NCBI RefSeq assembly: GCF_014207535.1
Contig: NZ_JACHGK010000002.1
Location: 1-64,000, forward strand
DNA from: Bacillus benzoevorans
GTDB taxonomy: Bacteria > Bacillota > Bacilli > Bacillales > Cytobacillaceae
Direction: 5' to 3'
Length of the DNA: 64,000 nt
Below the pieces are notes generated by a model that did not search any database, had not been told where the DNA came from, and saw nothing but the letters and a program-made list of their open reading frames with translations. Position numbers and translations under genes: made by a program. This document shows, piece by piece, positions 35,141 through 44,217 of this stretch (the stretch's first letter is position 1; every line of letters begins with the position of its first letter).

Positions 35141-36100
35141 TTAATTTTTAAAAAGACTCAGAAACTCTTCATATCCCTCTTCCTTTAATTTATTTTTGGG
35201 AACAAACCGAAGAGCTGCGGAATTTATGCAGTAGCGTGCCCGATCAGGACCAGGACCATCATCGAAAACATGACCAAGATGGGCATCAGATGTTTTTGTC
35301 CGAACTTCAATCCTTCTCAATCCATGAGAGGTATCAAATTTCTCTTCTAGCTCTGAACGTCGTAATGGTTTTGTAAAGCTCGGCCAGCCACAGCCCGCAT
35401 CATACTTATCAGCTGAACTAAATAATGGCTCGCCTGAGATAACATCCACATAGATCCCTTCTTCTTCATGATCCCAATACTCATTTTGAAAAGGAGGCTC
35501 GGTTGCATTATTTCTTGTTACCTCATATTGAATAGAGGTAAGGTCTTTCCTTAATTCCTCATCGCTTTTTCGTTTTTTCCAATGCTCGCGAATATATTTC
35601 GCGCGGCCAGAGCTTTCTATATATAGATTATAGTGAAACGGGATCTTTTTATAGTAATCCTGATGTTTTTCTTCTGCATTATAAAAAGGTCCAGCCGGCA
35701 AAATCGCTGTAACAATTGGTTTCTTGAATTTCCCGCTCTCAGCAAGTTTGCTCTTGGAGGCCTCTGCTATTTTTCTTTGTTCCTCACTATGATAGAAAAT
35801 GACTGTCCGATAGGATAAACCGCGATCGTTAAACTGGCCTTCGTTATCTGTCGGATCAATTTGCTGCCAGAAAAGTTCCAGTAACTTTTGATAAGACATA
35901 ATAGTAGAATCAAATGTAATTTGAACTGCTTCATAGTGCCCCGTTGTATCTGTACATACTACCTCATAGGTTGGATTGGATGTATGGCCGCCTGTATATC
36001 CAGAAACCACTTGTTTCACTCCTGGCAACTCATCAAAAGGTGATACCATACACCAAAAACATCCCCCAGCAAAAGTCGCCAGTTCCAATGATTGAGTCAT
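35141..36100 (-). CDS. msrAB: Fused methionine sulfoxide reductase MsrA-MsrB
   Basis: 319 aa. MsrA (about 1-165) reduces Met-S-oxide; its nucleophile is Cys14 in GGCFWCM. MsrB (about 180-310) reduces Met-R-oxide; its Cys is in RYCINSAALRF. Landmarks of MsrB: EPPFQNEYWDHEEEGIYVDV, CGWPSFTKPL and SDAHLGHVF. The zinc-binding CxxC pairs of many MsrB are absent. It repairs oxidised proteins in the cytosol with thioredoxin; no signal peptide. RBS AAAGGAGATGG before the ATG. Single gene. Confidence 0.95.
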   Translation of the reverse strand: MTQSLELATFAGGCFWCMVSPFDELPGVKQVVSGYTGGHTSNPTYEVVCTDTTGHYEAVQITFDSTIMSYQKLLELFWQQIDPTDNEGQFNDRGLSYRTVIFYHSEEQRKIAEASKSKLAESGKFKKPIVTAILPAGPFYNAEEKHQDYYKKIPFHYNLYIESSGRAKYIREHWKKRKSDEELRKDLTSIQYEVTRNNATEPPFQNEYWDHEEEGIYVDVISGEPLFSSADKYDAGCGWPSFTKPLRRSELEEKFDTSHGLRRIEVRTKTSDAHLGHVFDDGPGPDRARYCINSAALRFVPKNKLKEEGYEEFLSLFKN

Positions 36101-36204
36101 AATTCCATCTCCTTTCTGTCTATGTTACTTCGAGTATATACACTATTCACTCACATTCACGAAATATTTCGGTATCAACAGTTATCTTTTTAATATCAGC
36201 TTCT

Positions 36205-36360
36205 GACAGCATCATTAGCCATGGAAGTTCTGAAGTATGAGTATTTTTCAATTCTCTTCAATACTTCTTCCATTTTACCATGAATGAATTGGAATAAATC
36301 AAATGCGTGGATTTCTAGATGAGGACTCCAGATGAAATGTTCTTTGTCTTAGGTTAGATG
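36205..36360 (-). pseudogene. Rpn-family nuclease fragment
   Basis: Minus-strand reading LEIHAFDLFQFIHGKMEEVL then YFRTSMANDAV matches the other Rpn remnants, with LEIHAFDL as the shared core. In this copy the DNA between LEIHAFDL and GKMEE is uninterrupted, which defines the empty site for the insertion seen at 44978-45128. Confidence 0.6.
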
Positions 36361-36371
36361 AAAAAGTAATA

Positions 36372-36410
36372 GGTTCTCCCATTGCTTTAACTAAAGCAAA
36401 CAGGAGAACC
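36372..36410 (-). terminator. Hairpin at the 3' end of the peptidase gene
   Basis: GGTTCTCC / GGAGAACC with an inner TTGCTTT / AAAGCAA stem. The stop codon of the peptidase frame (36387) lies within it, so the last residues are encoded by terminator sequence. Confidence 0.6.
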
Positions 36411-37805
36411 ATAAAGTATTAATTCATATGAACTTTTCTTTTTTCTTTTTATGTCATGCAACACCCGTCGCAGTTCCTGACCTTTTCCTAGAAAAGACTG
36501 AATTAATTGCACCGTTCCGTAACAAGCTTGTATATCCAAATATTCCGCATCCGTATGTTCATAGTTGTATCCAACTGAAAGGTTGACACTTTGAATTCCA
36601 TGCCCAGCCCAAATTCTTGTATCGCTGCTGCCGCCTTGGATGCATTTCCAACCACTTAATCCCGCTTCTGTTGCAGCTTGTTCAATAAATCTGCCATATG
36701 CTTCCTCGCAAAATGGGATATACCCTCCACATGATGTAACAATATCCCCGGTTCCACGGCGGTCCACCACAATCGCAGCATCTGTTCCCCATAAAAAGTA
36801 CTCATCTACGTTTCTTGCCCCGACAAGGCCAACTTCTTCCTCTACGGTAAAAATAAATTTTATTTTTCCAGAAAAACTAGGCGATATATACAGGGCTTCA
36901 GCAATATTCAATAATACCGCAACTCCCGCACGGTCATCTGCCCCTAAAATGCCTTCACTGCTCGACCAAATCCCGTTCTCCTTCACAATACTTCGATTCG
37001 CTGTAATTTCTTCAAACATATCCAAATGAGCACTTAGTAAAATCGTTGGACCGTGGTCAGATTTATATGTTTTCTCTGCGAGTAAATTACCATAGCGATC
37101 GACCGTCATATAGTCGACGAATGGAGTTAATTTTTCTTTTACTACCTCTCTGATTAGCGCCTCACTGCAGCTTTCCCCCGGGATAGAAAGGAGTTCTTCC
37201 AGTTGAACATAAAAGAGCTGTTCCTTGATATAGTCAATTCCGTTTTCTAGCCACTCTTCTTCCACCATACTTAACTTTTCCGCTACATGGAGAAGTTCCG
37301 TACTTCTTAATGAGAAGTAAATAACAAAGCTACGCGCATTCTCGCGGTAGTTGACTCGTCTCATCCCTAGCGCTAAAAGCAATTGTTCCAGCTGCTCAAT
37401 GTCCTTGTCATTTTTGACAATCGAGACTGAGGCAGAATTCCGGCCATGACCATCACAAGATCCATTTGTATAAAATCCAAGCCGATTCAGTTGACGAACA
37501 ATCCCGCATATATACGTATCAAGCTCCTGTATCTTTGGCTCTTCCAGCCCCGGTCTGAACCAAAGAAATCCTCCATGTCCACGGTCCTGAAAATCAAGGA
37601 TGGAAATCCATTCTTCTTCTTGTATTGGTCCACTATGCATCACAAGCGTTTCTCCATCATAATCATAGGATAGATTTGCTTGGTCTAAGCTTTGTAGTAG
37701 AAATTGTTTGTTCATTTCTGTTTCATGACGGCAATCAAATACATTTTCTTTTTCCTTCTTTAATAACCACCCGTGGCGAACAAATAATGCATTCCAGTTT
37801 TTCAT
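36387..37805 (-). CDS. M20-family metallopeptidase with extra N-terminal domain
   Basis: 472 aa. The C-terminal part (about 195-445) is a two-zinc peptidase like PepT and YpdE: ILLSAHLDMFEEI (zinc His/Asp), LGADDRAGVAVLLNIAEALY (bridging Asp), FTVEEEVGLVGARN (catalytic Glu pair), IVVDRRGTG and EHTDAEYLD (last His). The N-terminal 190 residues are unusual for the family. They contain DRGHGGFLWFRPGLEEPK and a GSCDGHGRN motif and may be a separate domain; I do not recognise it. The frame ends inside the terminator hairpin (GSPVCFS), suggesting that the original stop was lost. RBS GGGAGAGGATTAG precedes the ATG. Substrate unknown. Confidence 0.78.
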   Translation of the reverse strand: MKNWNALFVRHGWLLKKEKENVFDCRHETEMNKQFLLQSLDQANLSYDYDGETLVMHSGPIQEEEWISILDFQDRGHGGFLWFRPGLEEPKIQELDTYICGIVRQLNRLGFYTNGSCDGHGRNSASVSIVKNDKDIEQLEQLLLALGMRRVNYRENARSFVIYFSLRSTELLHVAEKLSMVEEEWLENGIDYIKEQLFYVQLEELLSIPGESCSEALIREVVKEKLTPFVDYMTVDRYGNLLAEKTYKSDHGPTILLSAHLDMFEEITANRSIVKENGIWSSSEGILGADDRAGVAVLLNIAEALYISPSFSGKIKFIFTVEEEVGLVGARNVDEYFLWGTDAAIVVDRRGTGDIVTSCGGYIPFCEEAYGRFIEQAATEAGLSGWKCIQGGSSDTRIWAGHGIQSVNLSVGYNYEHTDAEYLDIQACYGTVQLIQSFLGKGQELRRVLHDIKRKKKSSYELILYGSPVCFS

Positions 37806-37899
37806 CTAATCCTCTCCCTTTCGTGAATGTAGCTTTATTATCACAAAAAGGCTATGACACCCCTGTCACAGGATTACATTTTCTGGAGTTTTATCCCTT

Positions 37900-38244
37900 T
37901 CAATTACTGGAATGAAGGGAGATGTATTCGTTCGCTACGACATCATCCACTCTGTATAAAACCATATAGGAGAGGTTTTCATCAAAGTAATAAGCTGTTT
38001 CATCTAAATGTCTTGTTTGAATGATATGATCTTTTAGTCCGATTTGATCCATCTTCGATCTTAACCGTGAAATTCTTTGTCTAAAATTTTCGTTGGTTAC
38101 TTCTCCGTCCTTGCCATAACTGCCAAAATAATTTCGAAAGGTCACTCTCGTTCCGGGGGAATCTTTCGAACACATCAGAAGCATATGCCGTAAGATATCC
38201 GCCCGGTCACTTGATAAGACCACTTCTTTTCCATCAAATAACAA
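37900..38244 (-). CDS. Winged-helix transcription-factor-like domain protein
   Basis: 114 aa. Residues about 1-95 look like the C-terminal DNA-binding domain of OmpR/PhoB-type regulators (LSSDRADILRHMLLM, then VTNENFRQRISRLRSKM), where a recognition helix follows a VTNENFRQRI-type turn. No receiver or sensor domain is attached. The start at 38244 leaves no upstream extension in frame that fits a domain. It could be a small stand-alone regulator or the tail of a decayed one. It lies about 95 bases upstream of the peptidase gene, on the same strand. Confidence 0.5.
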   Translation of the reverse strand: MLFDGKEVVLSSDRADILRHMLLMCSKDSPGTRVTFRNYFGSYGKDGEVTNENFRQRISRLRSKMDQIGLKDHIIQTRHLDETAYYFDENLSYMVLYRVDDVVANEYISLHSSN

Positions 38245-38377
38245 TTAAGAAGAGAACTGGGATAATGAAACTTTCCCGCAAGTCCCTAACTGCACCAAAA
38301 TCAAGCTCTTTTGAAATTTCTAATTTTACATTAGTATGTTAAAATTTAAGTATATAGTTTAAATGTGGATGGAAATC

Positions 38378-38767
38378 ATGTTAAATACAGAAATCCGTAA
38401 ACTGGTAATAAAAATACTTGATAATTTGATTGAAGATGGACCGCAGTGGAAACATGGCATGGATATCCACCATTTTAACAAGAGAAAAAGGCGCGGTCAT
38501 TTACCATTAGACTGGAGTTTAGAAGACTACAACCAACTCATCGTCAACATAGTAAAAGAATTAGATAGTGAAACCAATCTTTATTTTAAAGAAATATTTA
38601 AGCAGCGTTATTACGTAATTGGTGACAAATATTGGATTGACATAATTGGAGAAGACGGAATCATGGAAACAGCATTTCCCCCGAATAACTATTCAAAGTA
38701 TTTATCTAAAGATGAGGGCTATATTTTTTTAGGAACTGTTCAGGAGGTGCGCAGTGATGGGCTTTAA
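38378..38767 (+). CDS. Unrecognised small protein, first of a pair
   Basis: 129 aa from the ATG at 38378 (GGATGG 6 bases before; the frame opens at 38363). Not recognised. It is charged and soluble, with HGMDIHHFNKRKRRGHLPLDW near the start and many Tyr and Ile towards the end (KQRYYVIGDKYWIDIIGEDG). The next gene begins before this one ends, so the two are co-translated and probably act together. No toxin, immunity or nuclease motif can be named with confidence. Confidence 0.55.
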   Translation: MLNTEIRKLVIKILDNLIEDGPQWKHGMDIHHFNKRKRRGHLPLDWSLEDYNQLIVNIVKELDSETNLYFKEIFKQRYYVIGDKYWIDIIGEDGIMETAFPPNNYSKYLSKDEGYIFLGTVQEVRSDGL

Positions 38768-39197
38768 ACAAGAAATTGAATTCTATGGTGAAGACCTTCA
38801 AGATTTTGAAATGAGTCCCTTTGAGACGATTGAAGCATTCCATAAGAGAACTGTCTTGCACCAGCATTATCATGAGTTAACACCTGAAGAAAAGACATTA
38901 CTGAAGGAAAAGGATCAATTCCTTTTAGAAATGGCTGAAAGTATATATGAACACTTGAAACAAATTTATGACTTTCAAATTGATAAACCATTTGAAGAAT
39001 GGTGGTGGCACCTGGACAAAGTAGCGAATCGCCAGTTCACTATCGATCTAGAGCAAGGAAATGTAGTACAACAATCATTCCTTTCAACAATTGTTGAATT
39101 TAAATCAAAAGAAGCATATGATCTTTTTCTAGATTGGTCACGAGATAAACAGATTGTTATTCGTGAAAAAAAGAATGAAGACCAAAAGATTATATAA
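38757..39197 (+). CDS. Unrecognised small protein, second of a pair
   Basis: 146 aa from the ATG at 38757; an in-frame GTG at 38754 is the alternative. A strong AGGAGGTG site lies inside the end of the preceding gene and the frames overlap by 11 bases. Acidic, helical: DFEMSPFETIEAFHKRTVLH, then ELTPEEKTLLKEKDQFLLEM. WWWH at about 80 is distinctive. I do not recognise it. Followed by a terminator at 39258. The tight coupling suggests a complex or an antagonist pair, but this is inference. Confidence 0.55.
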   Translation: MGFKQEIEFYGEDLQDFEMSPFETIEAFHKRTVLHQHYHELTPEEKTLLKEKDQFLLEMAESIYEHLKQIYDFQIDKPFEEWWWHLDKVANRQFTIDLEQGNVVQQSFLSTIVEFKSKEAYDLFLDWSRDKQIVIREKKNEDQKII

Positions 39198-39257
39198 CTT
39201 GTATATATTACCGGCATTCATTACAGCCAATTATTTTGAAAAACCTATAAAAATCCA

Positions 39258-39304
39258 AACAGGAGAACCGATCATTCACTCAACTGATTAACTCTCCTGT
39301 TTTC
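39258..39304 (+). terminator. Terminator of the two-gene unit
   Basis: AACAGGAG / CTCCTGTT with a long loop, followed by TTTTCTTAATG. The rest of 39305-39535 shows no gene. Confidence 0.6.
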
Positions 39305-39535
39305 TTAATGCAGGTCTTCAAATACCAAAAGACTATTCCCAAGCTCCCACGTGAAAACGCTCTTGGGAAACAAGGTTTTACCGAACATATTCCCGCGATA
39401 AAACAAAAACACTGGAAATTCCTTGTGTTCTAATTGCATGTGCGGTGGCTTTTTCTTGAATTTCTTTCCTTCAGAAAGGGATTTAAATTATTTACTCGAA
39501 TACTTTAATCATTTCTCCATGCAATTGATAGTATG

Positions 39536-39745
39536 CTAAATCATTCCAAAGTATCGAAATGCACTTTTAATATCCTCTTGTTTTTCTTCCGGACTAGGAA
39601 ACACTCTCTCATTAACTTTGTTTCTATTATGAGCAACTTTCGGAGACAGACCACATATTTCTTTTGTGTGAGCTATCCAACATGTCTTAGGTGTGTAACC
39701 AAAATTCTCTTTTACAAACGCTTGTATTTCTTTGTAAGTGGCCAT
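39536..39745 (-). CDS. Small conserved protein (69 aa)
   Basis: MATYKEIQAFVKENFGYTPK, then TCWIAHTKEICGLSPKVAHN. I recall this short family from several Firmicutes, usually labelled hypothetical. The Cys, His and Lys pattern (KTCWIAHxKE) is its hallmark. GAGAGTGATTAA precedes the ATG. No operon partner; the small size fits a nucleic-acid-binding accessory protein, but that is only a guess. Confidence 0.6.
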   Translation of the reverse strand: MATYKEIQAFVKENFGYTPKTCWIAHTKEICGLSPKVAHNRNKVNERVFPSPEEKQEDIKSAFRYFGMI

Positions 39746-39913
39746 TTAATCACTCTCATCTATTTAGATTAAGTATGATAAGGAATGTCTATCCTTGGTC
39801 GCATTTCTTCCATAATAATTCTCAACAGCTGCTCAAAGCGAGAATAATCGTTCACAAAAGGCACTATTATATGTTAACTTATTCTTTAGTAAAGCGTTCT
39901 TGCTGTTTCTCTT

Positions 39914-40613
39914 TCAATTGATTAAACAACTTCTCCACAGTTCCAATTCCCACCTGGTCATACTTTGCCAAAATGACAAGCTCCTTTGGCAGTTGGCCAA
40001 CGGTTTCAATTTGATTTTCGATTGATACCGCAGATCATACCAATGTACCTCGAAACCATCCATTTTTTCGAAGACTTTAGCATGTAAACAATTGGAATAT
40101 TTTTTTAAAAAGTGAACAAAGGTATGTTGCTTCGAGGCAAGGATGATCTTGTTTTTTTTGTCTGCCTTCATTATGACTTTTGATCAAAGGACCCGGAAAT
40201 TTTCATATTTTCCCAGCTTATATTGATCTTGATAACTGGCAATCCCCCCCATTGATTGATGCACATCATGGGGATTAGTGTATAGGTCCTTCAGAATAAC
40301 TTTCGGAAAGCAGCTGCCTTTTGATCTTTTGCTGTATGACATAGCGGAGCAAAATATAGAGCAAGATAAGAATATAGACAAAAGAAAAGACCATTCCCGG
40401 TGAAAATCCTAAAATCCAAAGAACCGTACCAAGTACAAGCAGGGACATGATAAACGGATCAAAAATGGGCAGGATATTTAACGCAATCCATTTCTGGTTC
40501 CATGGTCGTAACGCTTGTGTTCCATAAATATTACAGATATCGAATAACACATGAAGAAGGATGGCTAAAAAGGTCCAAAACAAAAAGGTAGAAAAGTATA
40601 ATCCCCCATTCAA
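39914..40613 (-). pseudogene. YfhP-like membrane metal-dependent hydrolase, decayed
   Basis: The N-terminal piece (112 aa, 40613-40275) matches the middle of YfhP-type membrane hydrolases: FLFWTFLAILLHVLFDICNI, YGTQALRPWNQKWIALN and FDPFIMSLLVLG. The family's opening part, with the HRGxTHS metal site, is missing. Downstream in a shifted frame, KYENFRVL and then SNCLHAKVFEKMDGFEVHWYDLRYQSK match the C-terminal soluble domain (family: VRFIDLRYRSK). A further frame change carries the reading to QIETVGQLPKELVILAKYDQ and a stop near 39890. Truncation plus at least two shifts mark a dead gene. Confidence 0.6.
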
Positions 40614-40693
40614 CAGCGAGACACCGCCCGCAATACAAAGGATTTGAAATCCTTGGGCAGGAAGAGATAAAAATTTTTATTTTTCAAAAATCT

Positions 40694-41206
40694 CTATCTT
40701 GGACAACGTTTGATGAATTTACGATAAACCTTGTCATAAAGCTTGATAGCACCATAGCCCAGCAATCCCCCGGAAGTGTTTAGTATTAAATCATCCACAT
40801 CAAAAATTCCGAGAGAAGAAAGAACCTGTAGGCATTCCAAGCATAAACTTAAACTCAAAGATAGAGTTAATACGCCTATGAATGTCTTCCCTTTATTTTT
40901 AGATAATAATACAAGAAACATTCCAAATGGGATAAACGCTGCAATATTCCCAACCAAATTACTGAAATCATGCCAGCCCGATAGACTCTGAATATTAATG
41001 AATATTGTTTGAAACGGGATAAAATTACCTGTTTGCAATTGGTACATGAGATGATCCTGGTTCTCAAGATTCCTCTGAAGTTGATACATAAGAAAGGTCA
41101 TATCTCTCCAGCGAAACTTAAATAAAATGACTCTAAGTAATGCATACATATAAAAGCCAAATAGTGCTAGTACAATCATTCTGTTCACTAATTTTACTTT
41201 TTTCAT
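40694..41206 (-). CDS. vanZ: VanZ family membrane protein
   Basis: 170 aa with four membrane spans. VanZ-type signature: NFIPFQTIF, LVGNIAAFIPFGMFLVLLS, and LCLECLQVLSSLGIFDVDDLILNTSGGLLGY with the conserved Glu, Gln and Asp residues. In enterococci VanZ lowers teicoplanin susceptibility by an unknown mechanism. The ATG overlaps the vanY stop (ATGA). It is the last gene of vanR-S-Y-Z. Confidence 0.85.
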   Translation of the reverse strand: MKKVKLVNRMIVLALFGFYMYALLRVILFKFRWRDMTFLMYQLQRNLENQDHLMYQLQTGNFIPFQTIFINIQSLSGWHDFSNLVGNIAAFIPFGMFLVLLSKNKGKTFIGVLTLSLSLSLCLECLQVLSSLGIFDVDDLILNTSGGLLGYGAIKLYDKVYRKFIKRCPR

Positions 41207-42117
41207 TCTGTCATCCCCCCCTCCTTGAGATTAGTATGTAATGATATTGGAAACACTGTCACAATTACACCGTCCGTATTGTTGCCTGATATCTCCCAAC
41301 GATGATTAAAAGGCACATGAATAATGGTATCTTGGGTTACAGGGTAATATGTGATTTCATATTTTTCACCATGTATAGTAGTTGAAATGGACTTTTGTTC
41401 TTTTAAGAAAGCCAAATATTCCTCTAAAGAAAAATTGTTTTCCTCCATAATCACACTGTGCGGAATTCCAACATAGCGAATATGCCAAGGTTCATACTGA
41501 ATGCCTGTGATGGCCGTTTTGTCCTTTGGATAACGTAAAATGAACCCGTATCTCCAAGCGTTTTCTTCTATCCACTTTCCTTCTGATGCATTAGCCATCT
41601 TCATTTGCGTAGATCCTACATCAAGCGATAATCCCAAATTATGTTCGCTATAGCCGGCTGGCAGCGCATAGTCAGAACCCATTTCCTGATAAAGTACATT
41701 TTGCTCATCAAAATCTCGATAGCCGCTGGTAATGGAGAAATGACGAACTCCTTCTTTTTCGGCGGCAGTAATCATCTCTGAAAATCTACGTGCTATATCC
41801 TCTGACAAATAAATTTCACTATTTAACAATCCATACCCCTTTGTCACTTCATTGTGCTGTGATAGATGGATGACATCCGATTTAATACTTTTTGGGTGAA
41901 CCGGATATTCACTGTTGACCAAAAGCAGATTTCCTTGATAAATTTGTTCTTTTGTAATCTCTTTCTTTTGGAGAATTTCAGAAATTCTCCTATCCGCTGC
42001 TTTACCATTTTCATATTGTTCAACACTTTGTATTTCTTCTTTTGATTCAAAAAACGGCTCATTATATATGAAGGTTAAACACAAGCACAATAATAATAAA
42101 AATCCCCACTTTTTCAT
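41203..42117 (-). CDS. vanY: D-alanyl-D-alanine carboxypeptidase VanY
   Basis: 304 aa. Zinc peptidase that removes the last D-Ala from peptidoglycan precursors, reducing vancomycin targets. An N-terminal membrane anchor (MKKWGFLLLLCLCLTFIYNE) leads to the M15B domain: TSGYRDFDEQN, AGYSEHNLGLSLDVGS (zinc His and Asp) and EPWHIRYVG (Glu and zinc His). The ATG at 42117 follows GGAGGAGACTAAA; the frame could be extended to 42153 but spoils the anchor. It lies 71 bases downstream of vanS and overlaps vanZ. Cell-surface enzyme. Confidence 0.9.
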   Translation of the reverse strand: MKKWGFLLLLCLCLTFIYNEPFFESKEEIQSVEQYENGKAADRRISEILQKKEITKEQIYQGNLLLVNSEYPVHPKSIKSDVIHLSQHNEVTKGYGLLNSEIYLSEDIARRFSEMITAAEKEGVRHFSITSGYRDFDEQNVLYQEMGSDYALPAGYSEHNLGLSLDVGSTQMKMANASEGKWIEENAWRYGFILRYPKDKTAITGIQYEPWHIRYVGIPHSVIMEENNFSLEEYLAFLKEQKSISTTIHGEKYEITYYPVTQDTIIHVPFNHRWEISGNNTDGVIVTVFPISLHTNLKEGGMTE

Positions 42118-42188
42118 TTTAGTCTCCTCCTTGATGGAACTTGTTAATAGCATAGGAAAAACTTCTAAAATAAAAAGTGGGGTAAATA

Positions 42189-43313
42189 TTAAATTTCCCT
42201 TAAATTTTTTACTTCTTGGGAATCCTCCATTGGTAATCGGACTGCAAATATCATGCGTATTAAGTCACTTTCGGCAGTTATTGTCCCATTGTGCTGCTCT
42301 ACAATATTCTTCGCAATGAATAAACCGAGGCCTGTACTATTTTCTTGATGAGTTCGTGCTTTGTCACCAGTATAAAGCATATCAAAAATATGCGGCAGTT
42401 CATCTGGAGGAATGATATCTCCGTAATTGATAACTTGAATAACTACTTCCTCTGCATCAATAAAACCGTTGATGTCTACATACTGCCCCTCATACCCATA
42501 GCGATTTGCATTAATGAGAAGATTTTCAAACACCCGTGCCAATAACTCTCCATCACCCATAATAGATAAAGGGGAAGTCATATTCATCCTTGCTATCAAA
42601 TCGTTTTGCTCAAAGACAGGATACAACTCTTCTTTCAATTGAATAAGCAGCTCACTTAAATCGATTGGTTTCTTCTCAATTGGTAACATGCCATAATTCA
42701 TCTTAGTTATCTCGAATAATTCATCAATTAGTCTTTCTAAACGCTGAGATTTAGTAAAGGCAATCGTTAAATAATGCCGGACTTGTTCTTTATTCAAGCT
42801 TTCATCCTTCATGATTAAATCCAAATATCCTAAAACAGAGGTAAGTGGAGTCCGCAAATCATGAGCTAAATTGACGACCAATTGATCCTTACTGCTTTCT
42901 GAAAAGTCTCCTCGCAGAATCGCTTCTTCTAATTTTTCACTTGCCAAATTGATACTTTGTGCAATATCGCTAAATTCATCATTTGACAATATTTGCACTC
43001 GATGCTTAAAGTCCCCTTGAGCGAGATAATGAATTCCTTTTGAAATCTCATTTAAATAGGCAGTATAGGGTTTTGTAAGGAAAAAGAATAATAATATCGA
43101 AAGCAAGATAAATAACAGTAAAAAGAAGTTAATGTCTCCAAAATTTCCTATGATTTTGCGAACATAAGCTAGTGTATCTCCATGACTAACATTTGTATAA
43201 TAATACAATTGAAGTACTTTAAAGAGTAGGTATGTTATGATGCTGGAGAACAACATGCTTAAACCCAACATTATGATCATTTTTGAACGAAAGCCCCGCA
43301 GTATTTTAACCAT
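42189..43313 (-). CDS. vanS: Sensor histidine kinase VanS-like
   Basis: 374 aa. Two membrane spans (about 12-32 and 55-75) with a short external loop, a HAMP linker (about 76-130), the H-box VNLAHDLRTPLTSVLGYLDL with phospho-acceptor His, and the ATPase domain (N-box ENLLINANRYGYEG, GLGLFIAKNIVEQH). Short sensor region and sequence style match VanS/WalK-type kinases next to VanR. Its ATG overlaps the vanR end. Expected to sense glycopeptide or wall stress and to control vanY-vanZ; the ligand is inferred from neighbours only. Confidence 0.85.
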   Translation of the reverse strand: MVKILRGFRSKMIIMLGLSMLFSSIITYLLFKVLQLYYYTNVSHGDTLAYVRKIIGNFGDINFFLLLFILLSILLFFFLTKPYTAYLNEISKGIHYLAQGDFKHRVQILSNDEFSDIAQSINLASEKLEEAILRGDFSESSKDQLVVNLAHDLRTPLTSVLGYLDLIMKDESLNKEQVRHYLTIAFTKSQRLERLIDELFEITKMNYGMLPIEKKPIDLSELLIQLKEELYPVFEQNDLIARMNMTSPLSIMGDGELLARVFENLLINANRYGYEGQYVDINGFIDAEEVVIQVINYGDIIPPDELPHIFDMLYTGDKARTHQENSTGLGLFIAKNIVEQHNGTITAESDLIRMIFAVRLPMEDSQEVKNLREI

Positions 43314-44001
43314 TGAGTTTATAACCTACCCCCCATACAGTTTTTATCAATTTATTTTTCCGTTTATCCTCTTCAAGTTTTTTCCGCAAAGTACGAATAT
43401 GAACCATAACGGTATTCCCACCTTCATAGTATGCATCCCCCCATACCTTTTGAAAAATATCTTCAGCACTATAAACTTTATTTGGATTACTGGCTAATAA
43501 ATATAAAATTTCAAATTCCTTCGGTGTTAACTCAATATTCCTACCATATAGCGTTACTGTACGTTGTTCAGGAGAAATCGTTAATCCCCCAAATTCCAAG
43601 TTTGAGTTCTGTTGGGTCATAGGTTGATTAAACTTCATAAAGCGACGCAGCTGTGCATTTACCCGTGCTACCAATTCAATGGGTATAAATGGTTTAGTCA
43701 TGTAATCATCCGCTCCTATGACCAGTCCCTGTACTTTATCGAAATCAGATGTTTTAGCACTCAAAAATATGATGGGCATATTATGTTTTTCACGAATGCG
43801 GCGGATTACTTCAAATCCATCCATTTTTGGCATCATAATATCCAAAATCAGCAAATCAATGACCTGAGTCTCGACAACACTCACAGCCTTTTGCCCATCC
43901 GTTACTTTAACACAATAGTATCCTTCCTTTTCCAAATGGATAGTAATTAAATCCGCAATTTCCTCCTCATCATCAGCAATTAATATCGATATACGTTTCA
44001 T
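43306..44001 (-). CDS. vanR: Response regulator VanR-like (OmpR family)
   Basis: 231 aa. Receiver domain (1-115) with acidic ILIADDEEEI, phospho-acceptor Asp in LLILDIMMPKMDGF and Lys in MTKPF; winged helix (about 130-230) ending TVWGVGYKLNG. First gene of vanRSYZ. Overlaps vanS by 8 bases. RBS GGAGTGAGGTAG before the ATG. DNA target not visible. Confidence 0.88.
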   Translation of the reverse strand: MKRISILIADDEEEIADLITIHLEKEGYYCVKVTDGQKAVSVVETQVIDLLILDIMMPKMDGFEVIRRIREKHNMPIIFLSAKTSDFDKVQGLVIGADDYMTKPFIPIELVARVNAQLRRFMKFNQPMTQQNSNLEFGGLTISPEQRTVTLYGRNIELTPKEFEILYLLASNPNKVYSAEDIFQKVWGDAYYEGGNTVMVHIRTLRKKLEEDKRKNKLIKTVWGVGYKLNG

Positions 44002-44161
44002 CTACCTCACTCCTAATTCAAGTTCCATTGGTGTATTTTTTATTTATCATTAAATTTCCAAAGCTGCTTACTTTTAAAAACATCTTCAACACGGTCAATT
44101 ATAACACTATGTTGAAGCCACAATTTCAAACCAACATTGACTTTATTGGATCCCAAAAGAA

Positions 44162-44183
44162 CCAGTCAGAATCTCCTGACTGG
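44162..44183 (-). terminator. Terminator after the AraC remnant
   Basis: CCAGTCAG / CTGACTGG stem (extended to GCCAGTCAG on one side), followed on the minus strand by TTCTTTTGGG. Confidence 0.65.
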
Positions 44184-44217
44184 CTTCAAGTAGTGTATTG
44201 AGGATTAAATGCAATCA

